The notes under the pieces were generated by a model. That model was not told the DNA's origin. It worked only from the letters and a program-made list of their open reading frames with translations, and searched no databases. This document shows, in pieces, positions 9,574-17,313 of a DNA stretch of 64,000 bases (position 1 is the first letter of the stretch; each line of letters opens with the position of its first letter). The stretch lies in NCBI GenBank assembly GCA_016790225.1, contig JAEUOZ010000060.1, forward strand, positions 103,442-167,441, read 5' to 3'. The position numbers were made by a program, and so were the translations under genes. Source of the stretch: Rubrivivax sp. GTDB lineage: Bacteria; Pseudomonadota; Gammaproteobacteria; Burkholderiales; Burkholderiaceae.

Positions 9574-10284
9574 TCAGCGGCTGGCCACGCCGGCAGGCTG
9601 CAGGCGCAGCCACTCGCGCCTGAACAGCTGCCAGTGATCGATCAGCGGCTGCCTGTCCTGCGCCGAAGCGGGCAGGCTGATCGACACCAGCACACACTCC
9701 CAGCGAATGGGCTCGGCAAGACCCAGCACCTGGTCAAGCCGGGAGCGCCAGGTGGCGGGCGGCTGAACCGATACCGATTTGGCCAGGTCTTCACCCTCTG
9801 AAGACACCACGCCAGCGGGCGTGATGCAGGCCTGTGCGGCCAGCTGCCCTGCCGGCAAGCGGCCGAACTGCAGGCGAAGCCCTTCGTCGACGCGGCCGTC
9901 CTTGGGGACCTGCGGCTCATCAGCCTTCAGGTCGAAGTGGCTGCTGGTCTCGCGCAGCTGGGGCAGTTTCAAGTGCTCGTTGCTGCTGGCCCTGACGGGC
10001 GCAGCCGTGATCGTGAAGGCCTGCGAAGGCTCGGAGAGCGAAGTCACCTCCCAGGCCAGCACCTCGGCTCGGGACACCTTGCGACCGTTGTCTGCGGGCG
10101 CCATCACCCGCTGCGTGACGCTGTGACCCTGCAGCTGCAGTGGCGCGGCAGGCCACTTGGCTTCAGGCACCGGGGCCTGGCGCAGCAAGCCCATGTAGAC
10201 GGCTGCAGCGCCATAGACCACGCACAGGCCACCCAGGGTCAGCTTCAGCGCCAGGGTCCCGATATCGGGGCTTCGCGCGCTCAT
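9574..10284 (-). CDS. Exosortase-associated protein, EpsI / cyanoexosortase-A-partner type
   Basis: A 236-residue protein with one N-terminal membrane anchor (LALKLTLGGLCVVYGAAAVYM) and a periplasmic domain. Its start overlaps the exosortase stop by four bases, so it is translationally coupled to it. Proteins of this size and topology (EpsI, or the cyanoexosortase A system-associated family) regularly accompany exosortases. The visible pattern includes QAFTITAAPVRASSNEHLKL, a cysteine in AAQACITPAGVVSSEGED and RWECVLVSISLP. These look more like the cyanobacterial partner family than like canonical DUF3485 EpsI, but that is a judgement by eye. Its molecular role is unknown for the family. Confidence 0.65.
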   Translation of the reverse strand: MSARSPDIGTLALKLTLGGLCVVYGAAAVYMGLLRQAPVPEAKWPAAPLQLQGHSVTQRVMAPADNGRKVSRAEVLAWEVTSLSEPSQAFTITAAPVRASSNEHLKLPQLRETSSHFDLKADEPQVPKDGRVDEGLRLQFGRLPAGQLAAQACITPAGVVSSEGEDLAKSVSVQPPATWRSRLDQVLGLAEPIRWECVLVSISLPASAQDRQPLIDHWQLFRREWLRLQPAGVASR

Positions 10285-11180
10285 GCGGCGCTCCGCTGCA
10301 AACGCCGTGCCGCCAGATCCCTCTCCAGCACCCGAAGGTAGATCCAGCCAAACGCCAGCACGGCAAGGCCTGCGAAGAGGTAGCCGCCATACTCTTCGTG
10401 GAAGAAGTCAAAGAAGCGCATCTTGTAGGCCCAGTCGCTGGCATTGATCACCGCGAGGAAGGCGATGCGCAGCGTATTGCTCACCACGGCGATCACCGGC
10501 GCGATCAGCAGCAAGCCCAGAATCCGCCAGGGGGACCTGATCCGAAAGGCCAGCAAGAAGATCACTGCCACTACTGACACCTGCGCCATCAGGTCCACGC
10601 CATTGCAGACGCCGGCCACGTTGACCGCGCCACCCTCCAGCGCAACCAGCCGCCCATCCCAGCGCGCCGGCGTGCCCAGCAGGTTCAGGACCATGGTCGT
10701 CAGGCCCGCCGTGCCCTCGCTCAAGAAACGCTCCGGCATCAGCTTCACGAAGAGCAGGCAACCTGGCAGCAGCGCCAGCACCGCCAGTTCAGAGGCAAAG
10801 CGCGCCAGTTGCCTGATGGGCACGCACAGCAGCGCCAGGCCCAGGCCCAACCAGACGGCGAGCACATAGCTGGCGGAATCCATGTAGGCAATGGAGGTAC
10901 CCCGCCATAGGCCTGTCACCAGCAGCAGCAGGCCCAGCGCGGCACTGGGTGCGCTGGGCTTGGGCGCCAAGGTCTCCAGGCGATCTTCCATGCAGACGAG
11001 GGCCCCGGCCCACACCACCACGGCCATCAAGCCGCCGAAGGACGACTGCGTCATCAGCATCATGGTCACGTGATGCGTGCACACGGCGGCCGCAAGAGCC
11101 AGCCAGAGGTTGCCCTCTAAAGGGCGGCGTATCAGCGGGGCAGCGGCGGCCCCAGCCTGTGGCGAAACGGTACTTCCCAT
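10281..11180 (-). CDS. xrt: Exosortase, cyanoexosortase-like
   Basis: A 299-residue polytopic membrane transpeptidase with about eight hydrophobic spans. Exosortases are thought to cleave C-terminal PEP-CTERM signals and attach the protein to a surface glycan or lipid. All three catalytic positions are present in order: Cys192 in AGVCNGVDL, Arg238 in SNTLRIAF and His261 in FFHEEYGGY. The usual proteobacterial EpsH/XrtA motif around the cysteine is A-C-S-G; here it is V-C-N-G. It is coupled to the EpsI-like gene downstream and lies about 45 bases from the EpsD-like gene upstream. A small protein with a cyanobacterial-type sorting signal is encoded 1.9 kb away, so subclass assignment to cyanoexosortase A is plausible but not proven. 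Confidence 0.88.
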   Translation of the reverse strand: MGSTVSPQAGAAAAPLIRRPLEGNLWLALAAAVCTHHVTMMLMTQSSFGGLMAVVVWAGALVCMEDRLETLAPKPSAPSAALGLLLLVTGLWRGTSIAYMDSASYVLAVWLGLGLALLCVPIRQLARFASELAVLALLPGCLLFVKLMPERFLSEGTAGLTTMVLNLLGTPARWDGRLVALEGGAVNVAGVCNGVDLMAQVSVVAVIFLLAFRIRSPWRILGLLLIAPVIAVVSNTLRIAFLAVINASDWAYKMRFFDFFHEEYGGYLFAGLAVLAFGWIYLRVLERDLAARRLQRSAA

Positions 11181-11225
11181 GGGTTCAAGCTGGGCTGAGC
11201 TGGGCTGAGCTGGGGTGACGCCAGC

Positions 11226-12788
11226 TCAAAGCAGCCGGATCGCAGGCGCACACGCCAGCAGCACCAGCCCCTGCCAGCCAAAGACCGGCCAGGCCTTGAA
11301 ATCCTTGCCGATCGTCCTGGCCCGCGCACGCGCCACCGCGTGGCTGGCCACGATGCCCAGCAGCCAGCCGCCCAGCAGGGCGCCGGCCACCCACCAGTTG
11401 GGCACGTGCTTGAAGCTGGCACTGGCCGCCATCGCCATCAGCACGCCACAGCCCAGCAAGCCGCCCACCATCAAGGCCTTGACGGTCAACTCGCCCCACT
11501 TGACGCGGCCGGTGGACGGGTGGATCACCGATTCCGCCACGATCTGCAGGATCGAAGGTGTGACGACCGGCGCGCGCAAGGGCCAGAGGTGCGGCAGCCA
11601 GAAGCGCCCGAAGGCGTAGCGGATCAAGCCCCAGACGATCATCAGCACACTCAGGCCGACGATCACGAAGCCCAGCACGATCAGCAGCTTGCGCGCCAGG
11701 ATCTTGCTGGCTGATTCCACCAGGCCACGCGGCAGTTCCACCAGCGGATCAGGAGACAGGGTGATCGGCCCGGCAGCCGAGGCGCCGGATGCGGCTGGCG
11801 CAGCCGCCAGCCCGGCAGATGACGCAGCTTGCGCGACGGCCGGCGCACTGAGCGCTTCAGCCGCATCGGTATAGGAGATACGGGCCCGGTTGACGATATC
11901 CTGGGTACGCAGCAAGGCGGCCTGGCGCCGCCGGATCTGCGTACCCACATTGATGGCGGCTTCCACCGCCTGTTCACCCACCAGCGGCGCAGGGATCGAA
12001 GCCCGCATGGCCAGGATGGCGCCTTGATCGACCGCTTGCCGCACCACCCACAGCTGGCCCGGGCGGGCATTGGAAAAGGGCTCGACCAGTGCGGCCGGCA
12101 AACCCTCAGAGGGGACGGCTACCACGCGCCGTTCCACCGCCGCGCCCAACTCCACCGCCTTGCGCTGGGCGCCGTCCAGATCAAGTCCGTTCTGTCGGAT
12201 CTCTTTGTCCAGCTTTTCAAACAGATCGGGATCGGCCGTGACGATGCGAACCTCTTCGATCGTGTATTGGCGACGTTGCGCGAAGAGCAGCGGGCTCCTC
12301 GCCACCAGTTGCCGAGCTTCTTCCAGCTGCATGGGTGGCAGCATTGCGCCGGCGTCTTCTTCGGCACGGCCGGCCAGCAGCTGACGCTGCGAGAGACGCG
12401 CTTCCAGCGCCAGTTCGTCGGCCTTGTTCAGGCCCTTCGCGATGGCATCCTGCGCCAGCACCTCGGTTCTCACCAGCTCAGCCAGGATCGCGCGTTTGCG
12501 CAGCGCTGCCTGCGCCGCCGTGAGTTGAACCGGCGCCGTCTTCTTGAAGATCGAGTCCACTTCGCGCTGGGTGATCGCAGTGCCGTTCACCGTGGCGAGG
12601 ACCACATCGGCGGGCGCACCGCTGGCCGGCGCCTTGTCCGCGGCAGCAGACGGTTGTACCCAGCCCGCCACCAGAGCGGTACAAACCACCAGCCTCGCCA
12701 GGCCGCCCAGCCAGGGCCTCACCAGACGCGGCGCCTGCCGGCCCAACACTTCAACCCAGTGCGCTTGCACCCACACTTCTACACTCAT
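11226..12788 (-). CDS. EpsD-like SurA/parvulin PPIase with fused C-terminal membrane domain
   Basis: A 520-residue protein. An N-terminal signal or anchor (about 27-48) is followed by a SurA_N-like segment (VVLATVNGTAITQREVDSIF, about 62-81) and a helical/parvulin-like region to about 290, the architecture of EpsD foldases in exosortase loci. After an Ala/Ser/Pro-rich linker (about 305-350) comes a second half not expected in EpsD. It has four probable membrane spans near 370-392, 437-455, 465-485 and 503-519. EpsD proteins are normally about 300 residues, so this looks like a fusion that tethers the foldase to the membrane beside the exosortase. The upstream start could be internal. It is transcribed with the exosortase and EpsI-like genes. 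Confidence 0.7.
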   Translation of the reverse strand: MSVEVWVQAHWVEVLGRQAPRLVRPWLGGLARLVVCTALVAGWVQPSAAADKAPASGAPADVVLATVNGTAITQREVDSIFKKTAPVQLTAAQAALRKRAILAELVRTEVLAQDAIAKGLNKADELALEARLSQRQLLAGRAEEDAGAMLPPMQLEEARQLVARSPLLFAQRRQYTIEEVRIVTADPDLFEKLDKEIRQNGLDLDGAQRKAVELGAAVERRVVAVPSEGLPAALVEPFSNARPGQLWVVRQAVDQGAILAMRASIPAPLVGEQAVEAAINVGTQIRRRQAALLRTQDIVNRARISYTDAAEALSAPAVAQAASSAGLAAAPAASGASAAGPITLSPDPLVELPRGLVESASKILARKLLIVLGFVIVGLSVLMIVWGLIRYAFGRFWLPHLWPLRAPVVTPSILQIVAESVIHPSTGRVKWGELTVKALMVGGLLGCGVLMAMAASASFKHVPNWWVAGALLGGWLLGIVASHAVARARARTIGKDFKAWPVFGWQGLVLLACAPAIRLL

Positions 12789-12912
12789 CGGACTTCCTCA
12801 CTGAGGCCCTATTGTCCGGGCGCCAGAGCGACAGGCGTTCGTGTGTACGGCGCCGTCTTAGGGGGTTGCGGCGAGTTGGCACGCTTCCGACGTGCTCATC
12901 TGCTCACCTCCC

Positions 12913-12930
12913 AAAGGGGGCAACCCCTTT
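12913..12930. other. Perfect 7-bp hairpin in intergenic region
   Basis: AAAGGGG and CCCCTTT flank a GCAA loop. It lies between the divergent EpsD-like and PEP-CTERM genes. There is no T-tract on either side, so it is more likely a leader or operator structure than a terminator. Confidence 0.35.
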
Positions 12931-12997
12931 AATCAGGGGGAGTCTGCCGCTTAGGGCTTTGCGGCCCTTGCCTTAGAGTGGATCCGGAGTCAGTGAA

Positions 12998-13021
12998 CCA
13001 AGGCACGCTCTGTGTGCTTGG
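12998..13021. promoter_or_regulatory. Imperfect dyad upstream of sorted-protein gene
   Basis: The two arms CCAAGGCAC and GTGCTTGG are inverted around a 7-base centre, with one bulged base. The dyad ends 62 bases before the PEP-CTERM-like gene at 13084. Its symmetry and position suit a regulator-binding site. Spacing between its GG and GC pairs does not fit a sigma-54 promoter. Confidence 0.3.
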
Positions 13022-13083
13022 GTGAGCTGCAGGGGGTCTTTTCTCACTTTTTTGTCGCCGCTTCGTCGGCATTGGGGGGTCAA

Positions 13084-13623
13084 ATGCACAGCGTTTTGAA
13101 GAAGTCGCTACTGGCGGCCGCAGTTCTCTGCGCCACGGGAGCGAATGCAGCAGTCGTCAATCTCTTTGAGGATGCTAGTCTTTGGACAACTAGCGGTCCT
13201 TTTGGAACCGGGATTTCCAACAAGCAGCTTTCACTTGTCTCGACCAGCGCGCAGGGTTCCAGTGCCAACGCGATACTGAACATGGCGGCCGGCACCTACC
13301 GCTTGTCGCTTCAGACGGCGTTTGCCTTTCCAGGTTCGAGCACATCGCCGTTCAGCATGAATCTTGGCGGAAGTGTTTTCAGCATTCCGACTCTGGGAAC
13401 TGGAACGGTCTTCGCAAATCCGTACACGTTCTCGACCGCTGGTGGAGCGACTGGATTCAATTTTGCTTTGGGGCAGTCCACCGGTGGTCTTAGCACGGTC
13501 ATCCTTTCAGTGACCCAAGTCCCCGGCCCGCTGCCGCTGCTGGGTGCCTTGGCCGCCTTCGGCTGGTCGCGCAAGCTGCGCAAGAAGATTTCCGATTCCA
13601 ACGCCCAGCCCGCGCTGGCCTGA
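13084..13623 (+). CDS. Secreted protein with cyanobacterial-subclass PEP-CTERM sorting signal
   Basis: A 179-residue exported protein. The ATG follows a purine-rich GGGGGG ribosome site. The signal peptide ends at about residue 21 (ATGANA), followed by a Ser/Thr/Gly/Phe-rich, low-charge domain that looks beta-rich. The C-terminus has PGPLPLLGALAAFGWSRKLR plus a basic tail, fitting the cyanobacterial PEP-CTERM consensus (P-x-PLP-x-LG-x3-AF-x2-SR-x-LR) rather than the usual VPEP signal. It sits divergent from the exosortase operon and is the natural candidate substrate. The mature domain matches no family known to me. A strong terminator follows the gene. Confidence 0.8.
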   Translation: MHSVLKKSLLAAAVLCATGANAAVVNLFEDASLWTTSGPFGTGISNKQLSLVSTSAQGSSANAILNMAAGTYRLSLQTAFAFPGSSTSPFSMNLGGSVFSIPTLGTGTVFANPYTFSTAGGATGFNFALGQSTGGLSTVILSVTQVPGPLPLLGALAAFGWSRKLRKKISDSNAQPALA

Positions 13624-13706
13624 TTCAGCGTGCAACCCCTCGCGGGTTGCTGCTGATCGGAGAGTCCACAAGCAGCCACAGGCACTGCGCTTGTGGCTTG
13701 GCCTAC

Positions 13707-13738
13707 AAGGCGATCAAGCTCAGCTTGGTCGCCTTTTT
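13707..13738 (+). terminator. Rho-independent terminator after sorted-protein gene
   Basis: An AAGGCGATCAAG arm pairs with CTTGGTCGCCTT (one G-U pair) and runs into five T residues. It lies about 85 bases after the stop at 13623. A second 7-bp stem (AGCCACA/TGTGGCT, from 13673) precedes it. Confidence 0.75.
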
Positions 13739-13898
13739 CGTTTCTGTCTGCTCTTTCTCTGCTGCCCTTCCGTGCAGCCTGCCGAGTGGCGTTCGCCTGG
13801 ATTGAGGCCTTGCCATGCGCACCAGCGGTGCAAGACACACAGCCGGCGATTCGCCTGACGCCGACACAGCAACCCGGGCAACCCGCCCGATCAATTCA

Positions 13899-15191
13899 TC
13901 AGAGCTTGCTGACCCCGAAGGCAGGCCGCCCGGCCGTCGCGCTGGGCCGTGTGCTGGGCAAACCGCGCTGCATCACATCACACACCTGCCCCAGCAGGCG
14001 CGGCCGGCTGAGCTGATGCGTCAGTGCGGCACCGGCGCGCTGGCCCATGGCCTGGAGCGTGGCTGCATCGGTCAGCAGCATGTTGCGCAGCGCTTCGACG
14101 GCGCCATCCACATCGCCGTGGGCAACGTGCCAGCCCGCCTGGTGCTGGTGCACCAGATCGCCGATGTGGCTGTTGCGCGGGCCCAGGGCCAGGATGGGGC
14201 GTGAGACGCCCATGGCGCCGTAGATCTTGCAGGGATGGACGATGCCGACCATGTCGTCGCCCATGGACACCAGGTGCACATCGGCGGCGGAAAGGCTCTG
14301 CTGCAGCGTCTCGCGCGGCTGGTAGGGCAGCGAAACGATGTTGCGCGCGCCGCGGGCGATGCGTTCTTCGACATCCTTCTTGGCGCTGCCGCCGCCGATG
14401 CACATCAGCAGCAGCCGCGGCTCTTCATCCTGCAGGCGCTCCACCGCATCCAGCAGGGTCGACAAGGGGTTGGCCGCCGTGTGCAGGCCGCTGTACATCA
14501 GCACGAAGCGGCCCTGAGGCACATGCTGCGCCCGAAACGGATTGCCGGCATGCGGCAGGTTGATCACACGCTCGTCGTGCGGCCACAGGGGCAGCAGCGT
14601 GATCTTGCGCGCCACCGGTGCCTTGGCTGCGATACGGTCGGCCATGAAACGATCCAGCGCCACGATGTCACTGGCGCGGCGCAGGATGGCCTGATTGAAG
14701 GCATCAAACAGCCGAACCGGCCAGGCCTTGGCCGGCAAGACCTTCATCACCACCAGCTGGTCCGGGTTCAAGTCCATCACCCAGAATTTCACCGGCACTC
14801 TGCGCAGCAGGCTGACGATGGCACCGCCGATGCCGCAGGCCGGCGGCGAGGTGGAGACCATGAGCCCGCACAGGCGCGGCGTGAACAGGCTGTGGAACAT
14901 GGCCTGCAGCAGGAAGCTGATCTGCGCCAGCAGGCGCATCTTGATCGAGTCCTTACCGAATGAGCTCAGCGGCAGGCGGCGGATGTGCACGCCATCCCGC
15001 ACCTCAGTTGACGGGTAGACGCGGCTCGAATCTTCATACCCGTGCCGCGCGGTGAGCACGACCACCTTGTAGCCGCGCCGCACCATTTCAGCGGCCAGAT
15101 CTGCAAAGTACTGGCCCACGGCAGCGGGATCCGGCACATAGACCTGCGAAATGATGACAAAGACGGGGGCCTTGCGGGCTGCAGGATTCAT
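13899..15191 (-). CDS. Glycosyltransferase family 4, WcaI-like
   Basis: A 430-residue GT-B glycosyltransferase. The N-terminal domain begins FVIISQVYVPDPAAVGQYFA and continues with LAAEMVRRGYKVVVLTAR and the membrane-proximal MVSTSPPACGIGG. The pattern (acceptor loop with D-P-A-A-V-G, then the TSPP element) is that of the colanic-acid WcaI group. The C-terminal domain has FVLMYSGLHTAANPLSTLLD, HLVSMGDDMVGIVHPCKIYG and a KIYGAMGVSRPILALG sugar-nucleotide segment. It probably adds a sugar in exopolysaccharide assembly. It stands alone on the minus strand, separated from the sorted-protein gene by a terminator, and is divergent from the YdcF gene. Confidence 0.85.
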   Translation of the reverse strand: MNPAARKAPVFVIISQVYVPDPAAVGQYFADLAAEMVRRGYKVVVLTARHGYEDSSRVYPSTEVRDGVHIRRLPLSSFGKDSIKMRLLAQISFLLQAMFHSLFTPRLCGLMVSTSPPACGIGGAIVSLLRRVPVKFWVMDLNPDQLVVMKVLPAKAWPVRLFDAFNQAILRRASDIVALDRFMADRIAAKAPVARKITLLPLWPHDERVINLPHAGNPFRAQHVPQGRFVLMYSGLHTAANPLSTLLDAVERLQDEEPRLLLMCIGGGSAKKDVEERIARGARNIVSLPYQPRETLQQSLSAADVHLVSMGDDMVGIVHPCKIYGAMGVSRPILALGPRNSHIGDLVHQHQAGWHVAHGDVDGAVEALRNMLLTDAATLQAMGQRAGAALTHQLSRPRLLGQVCDVMQRGLPSTRPSATAGRPAFGVSKL

Positions 15192-15385
15192 GCGGCCAAC
15201 CTGAGTGTTTGTTCTGGGTCTGACAATGGGTCATGGTCGCAGGTGCTTTTGCCGATCGTCACCCCCCGTCCAAGGGGCATCACGCCTGATGCGTAACGGA
15301 ATGCCAGATGTGAGCGAGGGCTGGCGTCTTGCGGGAGACTCGCGCCGCACCACCCTCATCGCTTCGCTGACTGTTCGCTGCCCCC

Positions 15386-16225
15386 ATGCTGCTCGCCCAT
15401 CGCATCGTCACCGTCCTGATCTCTCCGCTGGGCACGGCGCTGGTGCTGGGCCTGTTGGCTGGCCTGCTGGCTTGGTGGTGCCAGCGCCAGGCACGCCGCC
15501 AGGCGCCGCAGGGCCGCGCGCGGCTTGCACGCCGCGCAGTCTGGCTGTTGGGCATCAGCGCGCTGGCGTGGCTGACGCTGTGGTCAACGCCCGGGGCCAG
15601 CCAGGTCTTGAGGCGCGGGCTCGAATCTCAATACCCTGCCGTGCCGGTGCAGGCGCTGCCCAGCGCCGAGGTGATCGTGGTGCTGGGGGGCGGGATCGCG
15701 CCGCCCTTGCTGGGTGTGCCGCCTGAGACGCGGCAGGCCAACCTCAACGCTGCAGCTGATCGGCTCTGGCATGCTGCGCGCGTCTACCAGGCCGGCAAGG
15801 CACCCAAGCTGCTGGCCACCGGTGGCATGGATGAGAAGGTCTACGCGGCCAGCGAGGCCGAGGCCATGGCGCAGTTTCTGCAGGCGCTGGGCGTGCCCCG
15901 ATCGGCGATGCTGCTGGAAGGCAGAAGCCGCAACACCGAGCAGAACGCCCAATTCACGATGCAGTTGCTGCGCGAACAGAACATCCAGCCCAGGATTCTG
16001 CTGGTGACCTCGGCACTGCACATGCCGCGCGCGATGACGATCTTTCAGGCCTATGGGTTTGAGGCCACGGCCGTGGCGACTGACCACGAAGGCTCTGAAA
16101 CCACCCACTGGCCCTGGTGGCAGGCCTGGATCCCGGATGCCGATTCGCTGCAGGGCAGCGCGCGGGCGATGAAGGAGTGGGTTGGCCGCAAGGTCATCCT
16201 GATGCGCGGGCCCGTCTCGCGCTGA
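15386..16225 (+). CDS. YdcF/ElyC family (DUF218) membrane protein
   Basis: A 279-residue protein with one or two N-terminal membrane spans (about residues 5-28 and 50-70) and a periplasmic DUF218 domain. Recognisable elements are VIVVLGGGIAP near residue 95, LLATGGMDEKVYASEAEAM (reading A-S-E-A-E-A-M), SMLLEGRSRNTEQNA-like sequence (actual AMLLEGRSRNTEQNAQF) and LLVTSALHMPRAMTIF. These match the SanA/ElyC/YdcF fold used in envelope polysaccharide or peptidoglycan precursor handling. It lies within the exopolysaccharide region but is not part of an obvious operon, being divergent from the WcaI-like gene by about 190 bases. Its substrate is unknown. Confidence 0.85.
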   Translation: MLLAHRIVTVLISPLGTALVLGLLAGLLAWWCQRQARRQAPQGRARLARRAVWLLGISALAWLTLWSTPGASQVLRRGLESQYPAVPVQALPSAEVIVVLGGGIAPPLLGVPPETRQANLNAAADRLWHAARVYQAGKAPKLLATGGMDEKVYAASEAEAMAQFLQALGVPRSAMLLEGRSRNTEQNAQFTMQLLREQNIQPRILLVTSALHMPRAMTIFQAYGFEATAVATDHEGSETTHWPWWQAWIPDADSLQGSARAMKEWVGRKVILMRGPVSR

Positions 16226-16246
16226 GCTGCCTTTCTCCCTGAGTTA

Positions 16247-16303
16247 GCCCCGCGTTCGCCCGGAGTCGCCCCGCATTCGCCCCGCATTCGCCCCGCATTC
16301 GCC
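16247..16303. repeat. 11-bp short tandem repeat (GCCCCGCATTC)
   Basis: Three perfect copies of GCCCCGCATTC lie at about 16269-16301. Diverged copies (GCCCCGCGTTC and GCCCGGAGTC) precede them. The array is in the convergent intergenic space between the YdcF gene and a PEP-CTERM gene and probably varies by slippage. Confidence 0.7.
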
Positions 16304-16316
16304 ACCAGTTCCCACC

Positions 16317-16350
16317 AAAAGAAAATGCCAGCCGCAAGGGCTGGCACTTT
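16317..16350 (-). terminator. Rho-independent terminator for minus-strand PEP-CTERM gene
   Basis: The GCCAGCC/GGCTGGC stem with a GCAAG loop is followed on the minus strand by TTTTCTTTT. It begins about 23 bases after the stop codon at 16373. Confidence 0.8.
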
Positions 16351-16372
16351 CAAACGGGAGCGGGAAGCGGTG

Positions 16373-17125
16373 TCAGGCGGCCTGGGCGGCAGCAGCCTGG
16401 TTGGCCTTCTGCTGGCGGCGACGCGCGGCAAAGCCGAGGACGCCCAGACCGACGGCAAACATCGCGTAGGCGCTGGGCTCAGGCACGGCGGTGACCACGA
16501 TGTTGTCAACCGCGTAGTAGCCTGCAAAGCCGTAGAGGGCAATGCCCTTCAGCTCCAGGTTGGGGAGCGGATTGGTGAAGGTATAGATGAAGCCGTTGCC
16601 CGGAACCGGTTCGAAGCCGTTCTTGAGGATGTCGAACGTGCCGCCGTTGGTGGGGCCGGGCAAGCCGAAGGTCTGGCCGGGCGTGCCGAGGGTCGTGCTG
16701 TTGAAGGCACCCACATCGATCAGGTTGTTGTTCTTGTCGATCAGCTGAATGCCGATCGGCAGCGCGCTGCCGCAGCAGATATCGCCGATGAACAGCATCT
16801 GCTGCAGCTTGAACGGCAGCGAGGTGTGGCTGATGACCGTCCACTCGTCAAGACCTGTGAACGCGGACCCGATGTTGACTGCGCCGGCATAGGCCAAGGG
16901 CGCAGTCGCTGGGCCCCAGAACCAGGAGCCATTGGTGCCGGCAAGCAAGGGGTTGCCGCTGGCATTGGTGAAGTTGTAGCCCTTGTAGCCGCCCGGATAG
17001 GCCAGGTCAAACCAGCCACCAGCGGGGTTGAGATCTTCGAAATCAAGCGTAACAGTGGCGGCGGATGCCAGACCGGCTGCGGCAAGGGCAGCGGTGGCAA
17101 GGGCCGTGCGGATGAATGTTTTCAC
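16373..17125 (-). CDS. PEP-CTERM sorting domain-containing secreted protein
   Basis: A 250-residue exported protein of unknown mature function. The start is GTG, five bases after a GGGAG ribosome site. A signal peptide (ending ASA at about residue 22) is followed by VTLDFEDLNPAGGWFDLAYP. Such a start is common in PEP-CTERM proteins with a beta-sandwich of carbohydrate-binding type. The C-terminus is the canonical tripartite sorting signal: VPEPSAYAMF, a hydrophobic helix, then ARRRQQK. This signal differs from that of the protein encoded at 13084, so it is probably handled by a different exosortase encoded elsewhere. Tail residues QAAAAQAA extend further than usual. Confidence 0.9.
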   Translation of the reverse strand: MKTFIRTALATAALAAAGLASAATVTLDFEDLNPAGGWFDLAYPGGYKGYNFTNASGNPLLAGTNGSWFWGPATAPLAYAGAVNIGSAFTGLDEWTVISHTSLPFKLQQMLFIGDICCGSALPIGIQLIDKNNNLIDVGAFNSTTLGTPGQTFGLPGPTNGGTFDILKNGFEPVPGNGFIYTFTNPLPNLELKGIALYGFAGYYAVDNIVVTAVPEPSAYAMFAVGLGVLGFAARRRQQKANQAAAAQAA

Positions 17126-17313
17126 GGGCGCTCCCTAAAGAGGTAGGTATTCAGACCAACTCAACAGGGAAGAAGGCTATCAGCACGCCCTCTTGAGGCT
17201 CCCCCCTCATCTGCGGGTCAGCTTACCTTTGGAAGCGAGGAGCACCCTAACGAGGGTGCGGAAAACGCCAAGATTCCGGACCCAATGCCACGGGCGGCCA
17301 CTCACAAGCGTTC

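Noticed and set aside
13001..13021. Sigma-54 promoter in front of the sorted-protein gene
   Set aside because: GG and GC doublets are present but their spacing is 12 bases, not the required 10.
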